From the NCBI GenBank assembly GCA_020466095.1, contig CM035808.1, forward strand, positions 51,500,504-51,564,503: a stretch of 64,000 bases of DNA, read 5' to 3'. Origin of the DNA: Chlorops oryzae. Lineage: Eukaryota; Arthropoda; Insecta; Diptera; Chloropidae. The position numbers and the translations under genes were made by a program. Below are positions 44,230-54,626 of the stretch, in pieces. Numbering within the stretch: position 1 is the first letter of the stretch; every line of letters starts with the position of its first letter. The notes under the pieces were generated by a model, which saw only the letters and a program-made list of their open reading frames with translations, was not told the origin of the DNA and did not search any database.

Positions 44230-44499
44230 AAATAAATAAAATAAATCGAAATAAAGCAAAATAAATAAAAAATCAATTTATGATTTTGACATAAAAGCAT
44301 GAAGTTCCGGAACAAATTTAGTTGCTGGCGGTTTTTGGTCCCAATCTATAGAAAATTACTCCCTGATTCCAAATCTGCAATCCTTTTTTCGAAATTCGTT
44401 TATGTTACACGGCAGCCACACGTTCAATTTTTGCCTTTCAAGTTCCCATACACTCAAAACATTTTACTAACACACCCACACTTTTAGAACTTCCCAATA

Positions 44500-44720
44500 A
44501 ACACAACGATATCGTAACGATATCGAGGCAATATCGTTTTCTCTTAAAAATGTTTCGCGACGATAATTCGAGACGATATCGAGACGATTTCGATATCGTG
44601 AGAGAGTCACTTATCATTAGCGAATCGAGATTTTCATCGTTCTCGAATCGTTAACGAGCCTTAACTCGAATCGCTAGCGAATCGAGATTTTCATCGCTCT
44701 CAAATCGTTAACGGACGATT
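44500..44720. repeat. CGATATCG-rich repeat
   Basis: Repeated palindromic CGATATCG/ACGATATCG words (44508-44600), then two copies of a ~60-bp unit with CGAATCGAGATTTTCATCG (44620-44708). Probably related to the 60-bp minisatellite downstream. Confidence 0.6.
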
Positions 44721-44845
44721 AGCAAAAAAATCATTAATTTTTATATTTAATGTAAAATTCAAATAATAGTCTTATTATAATACTATTTTCGGTTAAAAAA
44801 AAAAAAAAAAAACGGTTCTATTGCTGGTAACCACGCTTTTGAATC

Positions 44846-44924
44846 CACCGGCTGTGGGATTTGAACACCGAACCTCTTGATTTCTAATCATGTTTCTAGT
44901 CTGCTTACCCATTACGCCGTCTTC
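44846..44924 (-). other. tRNA-like sequence, possible SINE head
   Basis: On the minus strand GACGGCGTAATGGGTAAGCA resembles a tRNA acceptor and D-arm, GATTAGAAATCAAG resembles a serine AGA anticodon arm, and GTTCAAATCCCACAGCCGG resembles a T-arm with B box. CGGC/GCCG would form a 4-bp acceptor stem. A long T run on the minus strand follows within about 40 nt, as expected for Pol III termination. The fold is poor for a functional tRNA, so a tRNA-derived SINE or decayed tRNA is more likely. Confidence 0.4.
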
Positions 44925-45048
44925 GCCGAATTGAAATGAATGACTTTTTTTCGTTTATAAGTTTAGCTTGATTCTATATTTACCTCGAATGCCTTCCGAT
45001 TTGGAAACAAATTAACAAAACTACCTTCGAGAATTAAAGTTTCGTACC

Positions 45049-45325
45049 GGGATTTTGGCCTCGCGAAGATATCGAGACGAGTTCGCGAAAATCAAATTTC
45101 TCGATATCGTTATTTTGGCCTCGCGAAGATATCGAGACGAATTCGAGAAAAATCAAAATCTCGATATTGTGATTTTGGCCTAGCGAAGATATCGAGACGA
45201 GTTCGCGAAAATCCAATTTCTCGATATCGAGATTTTGGACTCGCGAAGATATCGAGACGAGTTCGCGAAAATCCAATTTCTCGATATCGTGATTTTGGCC
45301 TCGCGAAGATATCGGGACGAAACAT
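45049..45325 (-). repeat. 60-bp minisatellite
   Basis: Four to five copies with an exact 60-bp period: GGGATTTTGGCCTCGCGAAG, ATATCGAGACGAGTTCGCGA and AAATTTCTCGATATCG words. Multiple-of-three length keeps all three minus-strand frames open over 60-80 codons; these are not genes. Confidence 0.92.
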
Positions 45326-46377
45326 TTTTAGCCCAATAAATACAAAAACGAAGATTATATCGCCACAAATTCGTTACGAATTTGAGAAAAACGAAATCCT
45401 AGAAAGTAGTTTAGTGAACTCGTTTTGAACTCGAAACACATAAGGGAAAAGAAGAAAAATAAGTAGGACCTAATAAGCACAAAAACGATAACGAGTTCGA
45501 ATCGAATTCGTAGAGCGTGAATCGCATTAAACGAATTCGAATCGAATCCAAAAACGGATTACAGATTTGGAATCAGGAGGCCATTATACATATACATACC
45601 GAGTTTCAACCAAGACCAAGACGGCCCAGAAACGGCCAGCAACTAGGATTATGCCGAAGTTCCTGTTGGTGGTAGCATTTTACTTCTTCTTTATATGTGT
45701 CCCAACAGTCATGATAAATTGATGCTAATTTGATGACATAATTGAAATAAAATTGATTGAAATTGAATGAAATAATCAAAATCTTATTGCTCCGAAAGAA
45801 TGATCCTCCGTATTGGGGTCTGTCACAAAAATCGCAAATCTGCCCCAAAATTTTAGAATTTGAACTTATGTTTAAGCCTCCGATTAAATTTCCAAAAATT
45901 TCAAAAGCCAACGTGGGAAGAGGGCGGTTTTCATAAGGACATTGAACAAAATAAGTGAATGTGGGACCCTTAATGACAAAAATTGTGCATTTTTCAAGAT
46001 ATTTCAATGAAATCAAAACGTTGTGAGTATAATTCAAAATTAACAATTAAAAATTCATTTCGACAAACAACCGTTACATATTTAAAGGCATAATGGGCAA
46101 CGGTTTTAGTTTAATAACCATTAATCCTTGTAATATTTTAAACAAACGAACGCTTAAAATATTTTACAAATTAATGAGATCTCCAATCTTGATGCAGAAG
46201 GAAAATCGTAAAACTTTTTTCTTTAGAGGTTGATAGAGTTTTGATTTTTTTTTTTTACTGAAACAAACCGGTAATTGTAAAAAGGAACAACGATACACAC
46301 TAACTATGCAAAGGCTGATGGGCACTGAAATTAATAATGGTCTAAAATAAGTAAGACTTAATATTTTTTCTTATTTA
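45326..46377. other. Unannotated stretch
   Basis: A 146-codon minus-strand frame (45606-46046) starts MLILNYTHNVLISLKYLE and has no recognisable domain. No repeat ends are recognised. Confidence 0.3.
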
Positions 46378-47543
46378 AGGACTGTCCCAGAAATAACATT
46401 CCTTTTGTTTTTAGGCTATTCATAAAAAAGTGTTAACTCTATAGCAACATATTTGGTACCTAAATAAAGTATAAATATTGCACATTAAAAAAAACTCATT
46501 CGTAAAATAAAAGAGCTACTGAAAAGATGTCGTCTCAACAAGAAGAAAAGCGGAAAGCAATTATTTACAAACACCTGGAAAATCCAAACACCACGTACAA
46601 TAAGATCGCTAAGGAAGTTGGCGTGTGCGAAAAAACTGTCGGTAGGACCATAAAACGATACAGACAGCTTAACCCTTTATCAAAAACACCAGGATCAGGG
46701 AGAAAAAGTAGTCCAGCGAACCAAGCGGTGGCCCAGAACGTTAAGCGGCTGTTTTCTCAGAATCCAGGCACTTCGGTTCGTGATATGGCAGCAAAAGCGC
46801 GAACATCGAAGTCAAGTGTTCAACGGATTAAAAAATTTTACAACCTAAGGAGCTATAAAGTACAAAAAGTACCTGATAGGTCAGAAGGACGCCGAAGCCA
46901 AGAGGAGGGCTCGAAAACTGTATCCTTACCTGTTACCTGGACACGGATATTATACTGCGGTTAGAAGGGGTGGAGCATTCTCTAAATTTACCACCGAAAA
47001 CATACCAAATTTCCAAAGAAATACATGGTGTGGCAGGCCATTTGCAAATGTGGCCTTCGAAGTAAGGAATTTGTGACGGATTGCACAATCAACACCGAAT
47101 TTTACATCAGAGAGTGTCTGGACCGGCGTTTGCTGCCTTTTATACGTCAACACCAAGGTTCAGTACTATTTTGGCCTGACCTAGCAACATCTCACTACGC
47201 CCAGAGAACAATGGTTTGGTACCAAGCCAATCGAAAGTATTGGGCTTTAATGAAAAGGAACCTTAATAAGACCAAACAAACTGCGAAGAACATCGAAATA
47301 TTTCGACATAAATGGCGTCGGGCATACACTAAGGTGAACGAAAGGTCGGTAAAAAACCTAATGGAGGACCTTAATAAAAAAGTGTATAATTTTTTTAAAG
47401 TGTATTTTTTTCAGTGTAATTAAAATTTTTATTTATTTTGTAATGTTCACTTAATAATAAACTGAAAGAATTTTTTAAAAAACATCATTGCTTTTTTTGC
47501 AATAAAAAAAAAACAAAAGGACAGTTATTTCTGGGACAGTCTT
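46378..47543 (+). mobile_element. Tc1-like element, internally deleted
   Basis: Ends AGGACTGTCCCAGAAATAAC and GTTATTTCTGGGACAGTCTT are inverted copies, flanked by TA (46376-46377 and 47544-47545). Total 1166 bp. Confidence 0.88.
46527..47423 (+). pseudogene. Tc1-like transposase with catalytic residues deleted
   Basis: The N-terminal part (46527-46964) has two helix-turn-helix segments: YNKIAKEVGVCEKTVGRTIK and VRDMAAKARTSKSSVQRIKK, with the GSGRKSS linker between. After a frame change, PGHGYYTA marks where a deletion removed the first catalytic Asp block. The frame at 47025-47423 contains MVWQAICKCGLRS, the second catalytic region LFWPDLATSHYAQ and then RKYWALMKRNL. The segment expected before KYW, carrying the third acidic residue, is missing. 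With two catalytic residues gone the protein cannot be active. Confidence 0.82.
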
Positions 47544-48242
47544 TAGATAGTTATTTTGTCTTCGAACCGTCTGGTTTCAACAAAAATATTGCACTTCAAG
47601 AGAATAACCTGAAAAAAAAACTATTCAAATTTCTGGCTTTTTCTTGGCAATGTGAGATTGACTAGCTCAGGTTAAAAGTTATTTCCTAAAACAACCTATT
47701 ATATAAAGGGTGCCCGAGATGCTAAATTTGCAGTTACTAAAGCGCCATGGAAATATATTAGATTGTGAAGATTAGGTTCTTAAACAAAACAAGTCTATGT
47801 AAAGTTTTCCATTTTAATGGGGATGAGAGCGTGTAAGAATAATCAAAAATGTAAAAAAAAAAAATGGATACATTGCACTACTCAAGCGCGTCAGACATTG
47901 ATACAGTAAACGCGCTTTATGTTCCTTATGTCAGATATTCACAGCGAATGTAAAGTGGACTCCTAAAAGTGTACTTTTTCAATTACTGACGTTTTGGAGG
48001 TGGACAAAGCTCAGGAATGATTTTTGAAAATGTAAAAAAAAAAACGGTAGCCTTGAGATACTCGAGCGCGTCAGATTTTTATGCAGAGGGATCAACTTGA
48101 TGTCTTCGTCGCCCTGAATGATATTCTGACAATTACATTGAGGCGTATTGTTAATCTGACAATTTAAGAGACCAAATTCTTGTTTCGTTTTTTTTTATAA
48201 TTAGATGTAACAAAAACAATTTATATACAGGACATTTCCATA
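47544..48242. repeat. AT-rich stretch with a diverged direct repeat
   Basis: AAAATGTAAAAAAAAAAA followed by CTCAAGCGCGTCAGA-type sequence near 47847-47905 recurs near 48027-48085 (CTCGAGCGCGTCAGA). No gene. Confidence 0.4.
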
Positions 48243-48633
48243 GTAACGGGTGTGACAGATTTATGCGAATTCTTTACATTTCTCTAAAACCATCAAACCT
48301 TCGATAGCACTGTTGCATTTTTTGAAGCGTCCATTTTTAAAGTATTTCTACCATTTCAAAGAATCCGGTAAAAATGGCTTTTAATGCCTTAAAAACCTTC
48401 AAAAGGAGGTAACGGGTGTGACGTTAGAAAATGGGGGTTTTTATATTATTTGTGTTAATTAATCGATTCTGTAACATTTTCCAGGAAACATATAAAAATA
48501 ATGTTTAACCTACAATTCTAAGGAGTATTCTGACTATGAATAGGTATTTACTTACAATGTATCTGTATTCGTATGTGTTTTATAACAATTTACAAAAGTA
48601 ACGGGTGTGACAGAAAAAAGTAACGGGTGTGAC
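48243..48633 (+). repeat. Repeat with four GTAACGGGTGTGAC words
   Basis: Exact copies of GTAACGGGTGTGAC at 48243-48256, 48409-48422, 48598-48611 and 48620-48633, all in one orientation. No terminal inverted repeats or coding sequence are evident. The word resembles GTAGCGTGCGAC of the 458-2045 repeat. Confidence 0.6.
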
Positions 48634-49690
48634 AATATAAATTGAAATAAGAGTTATATGAGGAAGATGATTTTTCTCAAATATATTTCATTGTAACCAT
48701 TAAAAAAAATATCAACGTAGTATTTTCGTAAAAGCAGCTTCATTCGTTTTCCGTTAAATAACTTGCTTTTAAAAGTTTTTGGTTTTTTATCACACGATTT
48801 TGGTTTCTTGTTACTGAATAGTCTTTTTTTGATAATAAGGTTTTGAGAGTAAGATTTTGGATCGAGATCCAGAAATTCTGAATCGCCTTTTCAATTTCAT
48901 AAGATTTTTAATCGCGATCCAAAAATTCTGAATCACTTCTTTTAAGCGCAAAATAAAGTACGTAATGTGGGTTACCGTTCATCTTGCTTTGAAAAACAAA
49001 AACTTTAACTTCTTTTAATTGATTATCAGCACTAAGATTCCGGAACAAAATCCACTAGAAGCTGCTATGGATGAAATTCTCAAATTTTTTCTTAAAAAAA
49101 TTAAATTCATTAATCATAATTTAATTTGCTGGAAATTTCCCAAGCCAAGTTATTCTTTTTGGAACGTAAGTAAGAATTTTGTTTATACCAATGCTGCCAA
49201 ACAGTTTTAGCTTCTCCCTTTTTGTTGTGCTAGCATTGAAATTATTTTCATATTTACAACCGGTTTTCGACTGCAATACCCGCATTTAGCATTTTGACAA
49301 AATTCTAAAAATGCGGCACGAATTCACATCAATGAATATCCTCTGATCCGCATTCTCAGCATTTTGAAAATTTCGACTATTTTCGATTATTTATTGAAAT
49401 TTTTATTACCGAAGTCTTTTTATAAAAAAATATGGCAGTCGATATTCAAGTCGACCAATTTCATTTTGATTTTATGCCATAATAGGATTCGAATACAAAA
49501 CAAGCAAAATACGACGATTCGAACAGATTCTAACCGAATGCTCTGAAGTAACATTAACTACTGCTTCGTGATTTTATAGGCCACATAAACATTCAATCTG
49601 ATTGATCAATCACCCGTGTCCGTGTTGATGTACTCTTGCCCATACATTTAACATCATATTGCTTCAATCAGTCATTCATTCCATTCTATT
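48634..49690. other. Unannotated stretch
   Basis: A GATCCAAAAATTCTGAATC-type direct repeat lies near 48860-48930; otherwise nothing is recognised. Confidence 0.3.
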
Positions 49691-49707
49691 GTAGAGGCAA
49701 GTTCACA

Positions 49708-50064
49708 ATGGATATTTCGGACGACGTGCCAATTGGAGTCGCTCTTGTAGTGGCAGAGCAACAAAAGCAAAAAAAGAAAAATTTAAAAAAGAAACGACTT
49801 TGGATGAAGGAATTGCATAAAAAGAGGCCAATTTTCACTCATCATAACTTTATAAATTCAAGAATAAATTCTTTTTCTTCTTCCTTCTCGTTTTTATCCG
49901 CGCACATGTTCATCCTTCGATTAAAGAATGCAAATGATTTTGCTACACACGATACATCAAATGAGCATTTTATCCTTAGACCATATAGTACATGGACTGC
50001 TACTACTCGTATGCTTCTCAGCAAAAGCAAGCGTGTCAACATGATACGTCACATCTCGATATAG
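49708..50064 (+). pseudogene. Possible PIF/Harbinger transposase 5' exon
   Basis: After an acceptor-like TTCTATTGTAG (49684-49694) an ATG opens MDISDDVPIGVALVVAEQQ, then KKKRLWMKELHKKRPIFTHH. An Ala/Glu-Gln/Lys-rich lead followed by basic residues and W-K-x-x-x-K-R resembles the N-termini of Harbinger transposases. The rest of the frame to 50064 does not match and the DDE core is not found, so this would be a fragment. Low certainty. Confidence 0.35.
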
Positions 50065-50168
50065 TGACAGAGAAAAGTAGCAGCGCAGTATCAGCGCGAG
50101 TGGGTACTTTTTGTTATATCCGAAGAGGTTTGTTCATCTGAGTGTAACGTACAGAATCAATCGAGATA

Positions 50169-50777
50169 GGGGAGAGTGGTCTTATTCACACCTCTTATGA
50201 AGTTTTGCGATATATTCAATGCACCGATATTCAATATATATAATTTTAATATACCAGTGACTAGAAAACATTGTTACCTTAAGTTTCACAATGTAAAATT
50301 TTCCTCAAGAGTTTATTCAATGTGAATTATTTTAGCAAACATTATAGTGCCCAATTTCGCATGGTTGAAAATGGGTGTACTTAATATGACCCTAGTCGTT
50401 TTCAATAATTTGAATTAATGTTTCAATTAAGACCACTTGACATAATCAATAATTCACCACAAATATCATGAATGAAATCTTTAGCAGAGTATTTTATAGA
50501 TTTTTTCTTCAAAAGTAAAAGTTACAACTTTTGAATATAAATTTGTTATATATAAGATTTTCTTATTTTAACTTCGATTTAAAAAAATGAGAATATTTTT
50601 TAAAAAATATTTACTTTATTTATTTTAACTTCTATTTAGAAAATTGAAAATATTATTTTAAAAATCCATAGCATTAAAGTTGGCATGCGTACAAAAAAAG
50701 TTGTCAGAGGGCTTTTCGTTCGCAAAATATAGATTGGGTCATTTTTAGAAACGGGTTGGATTTGAGCCACTCTCCCC
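50169..50777. mobile_element. 609-bp MITE with TA target site
   Basis: Ends GGGGAGAGTGGTCTTATTCA and ATTTGAGCCACTCTCCCC are inverted over about 12 bp, flanked by TA (50167-50168, 50778-50779). Non-coding and very AT-rich, consistent with Tc1/mariner-type mobilisation. Confidence 0.7.
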
Positions 50778-50814
50778 TAGACCATGCAAAATTCATAAAG
50801 AAATAATCAGTCAC

Positions 50815-51180
50815 TAGGAGATTTGATTTAGCCATGTCCGTCTGTCTGTCTGTCTGTATACAGTTTTTTTATCGAAGGAGTTGAGCTATCTTGACGCAAT
50901 TCGGTGTGGAGGTCCAGGGCGACATGAGTAATATTAAGTTCGAGGATGGGCTTGATCGGGGCATTTTAAGAGGTACCTCTAGTACTAGGGTCTGTTCTAA
51001 ATTATACAAATTGTTTTGAAATATGCATTTTTTGAGACATTTCGATGAAATTTGTAATTTGAGCTTATTTCAAGTCCCTTAATGTATTTCTTGAAAATTG
51101 TAACAGTGGGCGTGGCATAAAGTGGGCGGGGGTTGAAAATATACTCACTCCTACATCCACAATTCAGAAGCGAATTGATA
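50815..51180 (+). repeat. Interspersed repeat with GTCCGTCTGTCTGTCTGTCT tract
   Basis: Contains CCATGTCCGTCTGTCTGTCT, GGCGACATGAG and AGTGGGCGTGGCATAAAGTG. These words echo the repeats at 2969-4347 and 28001-29495, so it is probably a related family. Boundaries are uncertain. Confidence 0.4.
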
Positions 51181-51829
51181 AAAAGTCCTTATATGAAATA
51201 AATAGAAATAACAATAAAAACAAAGGACATTTATTGATGGCGGAAAATAAAAATTTTTTTGTGCAAATGCCGCACATAACGATCAATTTTTGAATGTTTT
51301 TTCTCCTCATGATGCGTTGTTATTGTCAACATTCCATTCGCTTTCAGAAAACTACTCTTCTTTACCTTACCCGGCCTTATCGGTGCAAGTACCTCACAAT
51401 TTCTCACATCACTATTCGTGCCTAGCCAGCCAGCAAGTATTACAGTATGAGAAAGCCTGTCAAAATGCTATTTGGCTCCAAATGGTGTGGTGAAGTTGAG
51501 TAAAAATCAGCTGACTGTCAAAAATAAGTCGAAGAATTTGCGATTTTTAAACATGTCGTAGCTTTATATTTTGACCCTTTTTAAGTAAAATTGAAGTTGC
51601 AAACAACAAAGTAGAGATGCTCCTTCATTTTAGAGTACATTTGAGTATCTGCGACCCCCGCAAATCAGTATTCAATATTGCGTTTAAATTGAACGACTTC
51701 GTCAGCGATGCACAAATACTCTAAGCGCAAAGCTTTTATCGATACTGAACCGAGTACTCAAAAGAGTTCTTAAAACATAATAAAACCAAATAAAAAGCAA
51801 GATAATTCGACATAAAAGGAATTTATATA

Positions 51830-53106
51830 TTAGGTGTAGTAAAAAGAAATCCATTAAATTGAGGCCTTTATTTAAGATAGTTAGAATGACCCGATTTAGG
51901 TCAAATATGCGCCGTTTTGTTCGATAACTTGTTGCCATTTTAAAGGTAATTTCATTATGCCTCTCTCATAGAAGCCCTCGTTCCTATTAGCAAAAAATTG
52001 AGACAGTCGAATTTCAGAAGCCTCTCTTGAAGCGAATGTTTCACCAGCAAAATTGTTCGCCATGGACATGAACAGATGGTAATCACTTGGTGCCAGGTCC
52101 GGACTATAAGGTGGATGCAGAAGAACCTCCCAACCAAACTCCCGGAGCTTCTGGCGAGTCACTATCGATGTGTGTGGCCTGGCGTTGTCCTGATGGAACA
52201 CAATTCCTCTCCTATTGGCCAAAGCTGGCCGCTTATGGGCGATTGCTTCCTTCAGACGGTCCAATTGTTGACAGTAGAGTTCCGAGTTAAGAGTTTTGCC
52301 GTATGGGAGCAGATCATAGTAGATAATTCCCTGCCAATCCCACCAAACACACAGCAAAACCTTCCTGGCCGTCAATCCTGGCTTGGCCACCGTTTCCGCC
52401 GGTTCACCGTGTTTCGACCTCGACCGTTTTCGCTTGACGTTGTCGTAAGTGACCCACTTTTCATCACCAGTCACCAACCGATTCAGAAATGGGTCGATTT
52501 TGTTGCGGTTCAGCAGCGATTCGCAGATGGAAATTCGGTCTATGAGGTTTTTTTGCGTTAACTCGTGTGGCACCCATACATCGAGCTTCTTTGTGTATCC
52601 AGCCTTATTCAAATGGTTCCAAACGGTTTTTTGTGCAATCTTTAGCTCTTTTGCAATCGAAACAGTGCTAACATGACGGTCGGACTCGATAATTTCCATG
52701 ATTTTATCAACATTTTCGACAATTGGCCTTCCACTGCGTGGTGCATCCTTGACATCGAAGTTACCGGAACGGAATCGACGAAACCAAAATTGCGCATGAT
52801 TGGCTGTTACAGTATCAGGTCCATAAACGCTATTCACATTTTCAGCCGCCTGGCTTGCGTTTTCTCCCTTATCGAAGAAAAACTGTAAAATGTAGCGAAT
52901 TTTCTCTTTGCTGATGTCCATCTTTGACAAGCTCTCAAACAAAACTGAATCAATCAATCAAAAAAGTGTGAAAAAAGCTTTTTTAGTAGGAACTGTCATC
53001 TTTCTAATGCCCCCTAGCGGAACACGATCGGACTTATACAACGCGAGATGCAGATAAATAACGCCATCTATTGGAAAAATAATGGATTTCTTTTTACTAC
53101 ACCTAA
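51830..53106 (-). mobile_element. mariner-family transposon, complete
   Basis: 27-bp inverted ends starting TTAGGTGTAGTAAAAAGAAA match at both termini, with TA target sites at 51828-51829 and 53107-53108. It is 1277 bp and holds one uninterrupted transposase gene. Different in ends and protein from the Himar1-like copies. Confidence 0.95.
51896..52921 (-). CDS. mariner transposase, apparently intact
   Basis: A 341-residue protein from ATG at 52921 (MDISKEKIRYILQFFFDKG) to the stop at 51896. Two helix-turn-helix regions: ASQAAENVNSVYG with QFWFRRFRSG, and VSTVSIAKELKIAQKTVWNH; then the linker WVPHELT. The catalytic Asps lie in VTGDEKWVTYDN, IVFHQDNARPH and YSPDLAPSDYHLF, the D,D34D pattern, all with consensus neighbours. 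No stop or frame shift is visible. With perfect terminal repeats and TA sites this is the best candidate for an active element here. An upstream in-frame TTG would add 12 residues and is unlikely to be used. Confidence 0.94.
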   Translation of the reverse strand: MDISKEKIRYILQFFFDKGENASQAAENVNSVYGPDTVTANHAQFWFRRFRSGNFDVKDAPRSGRPIVENVDKIMEIIESDRHVSTVSIAKELKIAQKTVWNHLNKAGYTKKLDVWVPHELTQKNLIDRISICESLLNRNKIDPFLNRLVTGDEKWVTYDNVKRKRSRSKHGEPAETVAKPGLTARKVLLCVWWDWQGIIYYDLLPYGKTLNSELYCQQLDRLKEAIAHKRPALANRRGIVFHQDNARPHTSIVTRQKLREFGWEVLLHPPYSPDLAPSDYHLFMSMANNFAGETFASREASEIRLSQFFANRNEGFYERGIMKLPLKWQQVIEQNGAYLT

Positions 53107-53130
53107 TATTTTAAAAATTCATGTTTTAAA

Positions 53131-53511
53131 GCCTATACTGAGATATGCAGTAACTACTTGCACATTAGGAGCCAATTCGCTACAACGTCGTAAAGTGTGA
53201 GAGAGACAACTATATTCACGCTCCTTGAATTCTTCAAAGTATGCCAACAATTTAACACCTTCGAAGTCGGTGTCAGTATTTCATTTGAAAAATGTGCCGC
53301 AATCAGCTGTCCTGGCATTTACTTCGCATAAAAAATGAACATGTTCATTTCTATGGCGAAGTAAAGCAGGCAAGTCGCATGCAACCCTGCGCAATGATTA
53401 CTTGACATCTCAGTATAAGCGAAAGTAAAGTATTTACTTCGAAGTACTTTTCAATTTTTTTTGCACGTATTTCTTATGGGAGCTTTACTTACTGCATATC
53501 TCAGTATAGGC
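53131..53511. mobile_element. 381-bp MITE with 7-bp TSD, nested
   Basis: Ends GCCTATACTGAGATATGCAG and CTGCATATCTCAGTATAGGC are perfect inverted copies, flanked by TTTTAAA on both sides (53124-53130, 53512-53518). Copy A has a single TTTCAAA-type site there. Non-coding. Confidence 0.85.
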
Positions 53512-53857
53512 TTTTAAAATGAAAAAAGTAAGGATTTTATAGTAAAGCGAACCAGACTATAGTATACCCTACACAAATAAACAGCTATATATTTTTTAAT
53601 CGGAGGCTAAAACAAAGCTCAAATTCCTCATTTCACAAAAATGTGTCGAAAGCTTGTGACTTTACACAATTCAGATGATTTTTGAGGCAGACTCTAACGC
53701 TGGAGGTACCCCTAAAAATCGGCCGATTAAATCAACTTTTGTAGAGGATGTCAACGATTAAAAAATAAGTATTTACGCCGTCTTTGTTTCAAGGGCCATC
53801 TGAATTTTGGGTGTAAAATTCAATTTTCGAATAACGCTTTTTGGTGCGGCCACTTTT

Positions 53858-54124
53858 CTATATTTGGAATCTACATTTTATGCCCTTAACTAAGTCCAAA
53901 TAAATAATTCCACTATGTATTTCAAAAAATTTTGGTTTTAGGGCAGCATTTATAAATATTATAAAAAACCCTACAACGAAGGGATACCTTTGAAAATCAG
54001 ACAGACAGAAAGTCTCATTTCTAAAAGCTAAACGTTCAAATTGTAGTCGGTTACTATTTTCACCATCGATTTGCACTATTGACTCGTTCCATTTGGCACC
54101 ATCTGTTGTCCATGGATGCCACAC
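53858..54124 (-). other. Conserved minus-strand open frame in copy B
   Basis: Counterpart of 38864-39193: MWHPWTTDGAKWNESIVQ, FERLAFRNETFCLSDFQR, PFVVGFFIIFINAALKPK, SGIIYLDLVKGIKC. It ends earlier than copy A because of an indel or frame change. Unknown function. Confidence 0.35.
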
Positions 54125-54626
54125 TAGCGTCTAAATTAAACAAGACCCAAAACTCGGAAATCAGTTTTTTGTAGTACGTGAGTTTTTCTATTACTAAAAA
54201 GAAAAAAAAATGTTAAAAGAAATTCTACAGTTTAAAATGGTATAATCATTCTTAAAAAAATCTTTATAATATCTGATTTTCTCTGTTTAAAAATGAAAAA
54301 AAAAATCCCTTAAAAAAACTAAACGCTTGTACGTGCCCAATTTCTAGAGACGACAACAATGCCCAAAGAGGCATCGTGGTGGATTGCCTGGTATGCCGTG
54401 TGGTTTTTGTTGCCTTTGGTGAATTGCCTATTAGCTTTGTTGAATTGCTTATTAGCTCGTTTCTCATACTGTAATACTTGCCAGCCAGAATGTCGTAATG
54501 TGACGTCATCATGACACGCAATATGCTTGTCTAGTAGCAGTCCATGTACTATATCCCAGTCGGCAATTGGGTCTTGCATGAATTTATTGTTGTAAGAATT
54601 CGTCGATGAAATAAGTAAGATATGTA

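Larger units (their letters stand above)
51434..54480. mobile_element. Non-autonomous element with 8-bp TSD, copy B (contains two insertions)
   Basis: Ends CAAGTATTACAGTATGAGAA and TTCTCATACTGTAATACTTG are inverted and flanked by CCAGCCAG on both sides (51426-51433 and 54481-54488), a perfect 8-bp TSD. Removing a mariner (51830-53106) and a MITE (53131-53511) with their target duplications leaves about 1.38 kb. Copy A at 38040-39246 shows the uninterrupted sequence over most of its length. Eight-bp TSDs fit hAT-like transposases. No transposase is encoded. Confidence 0.85.

Noticed and set aside
45606..46046. 146-codon minus-strand frame as a gene
   Set aside because: No recognisable domain, AT-rich composition and no flanking gene signals.
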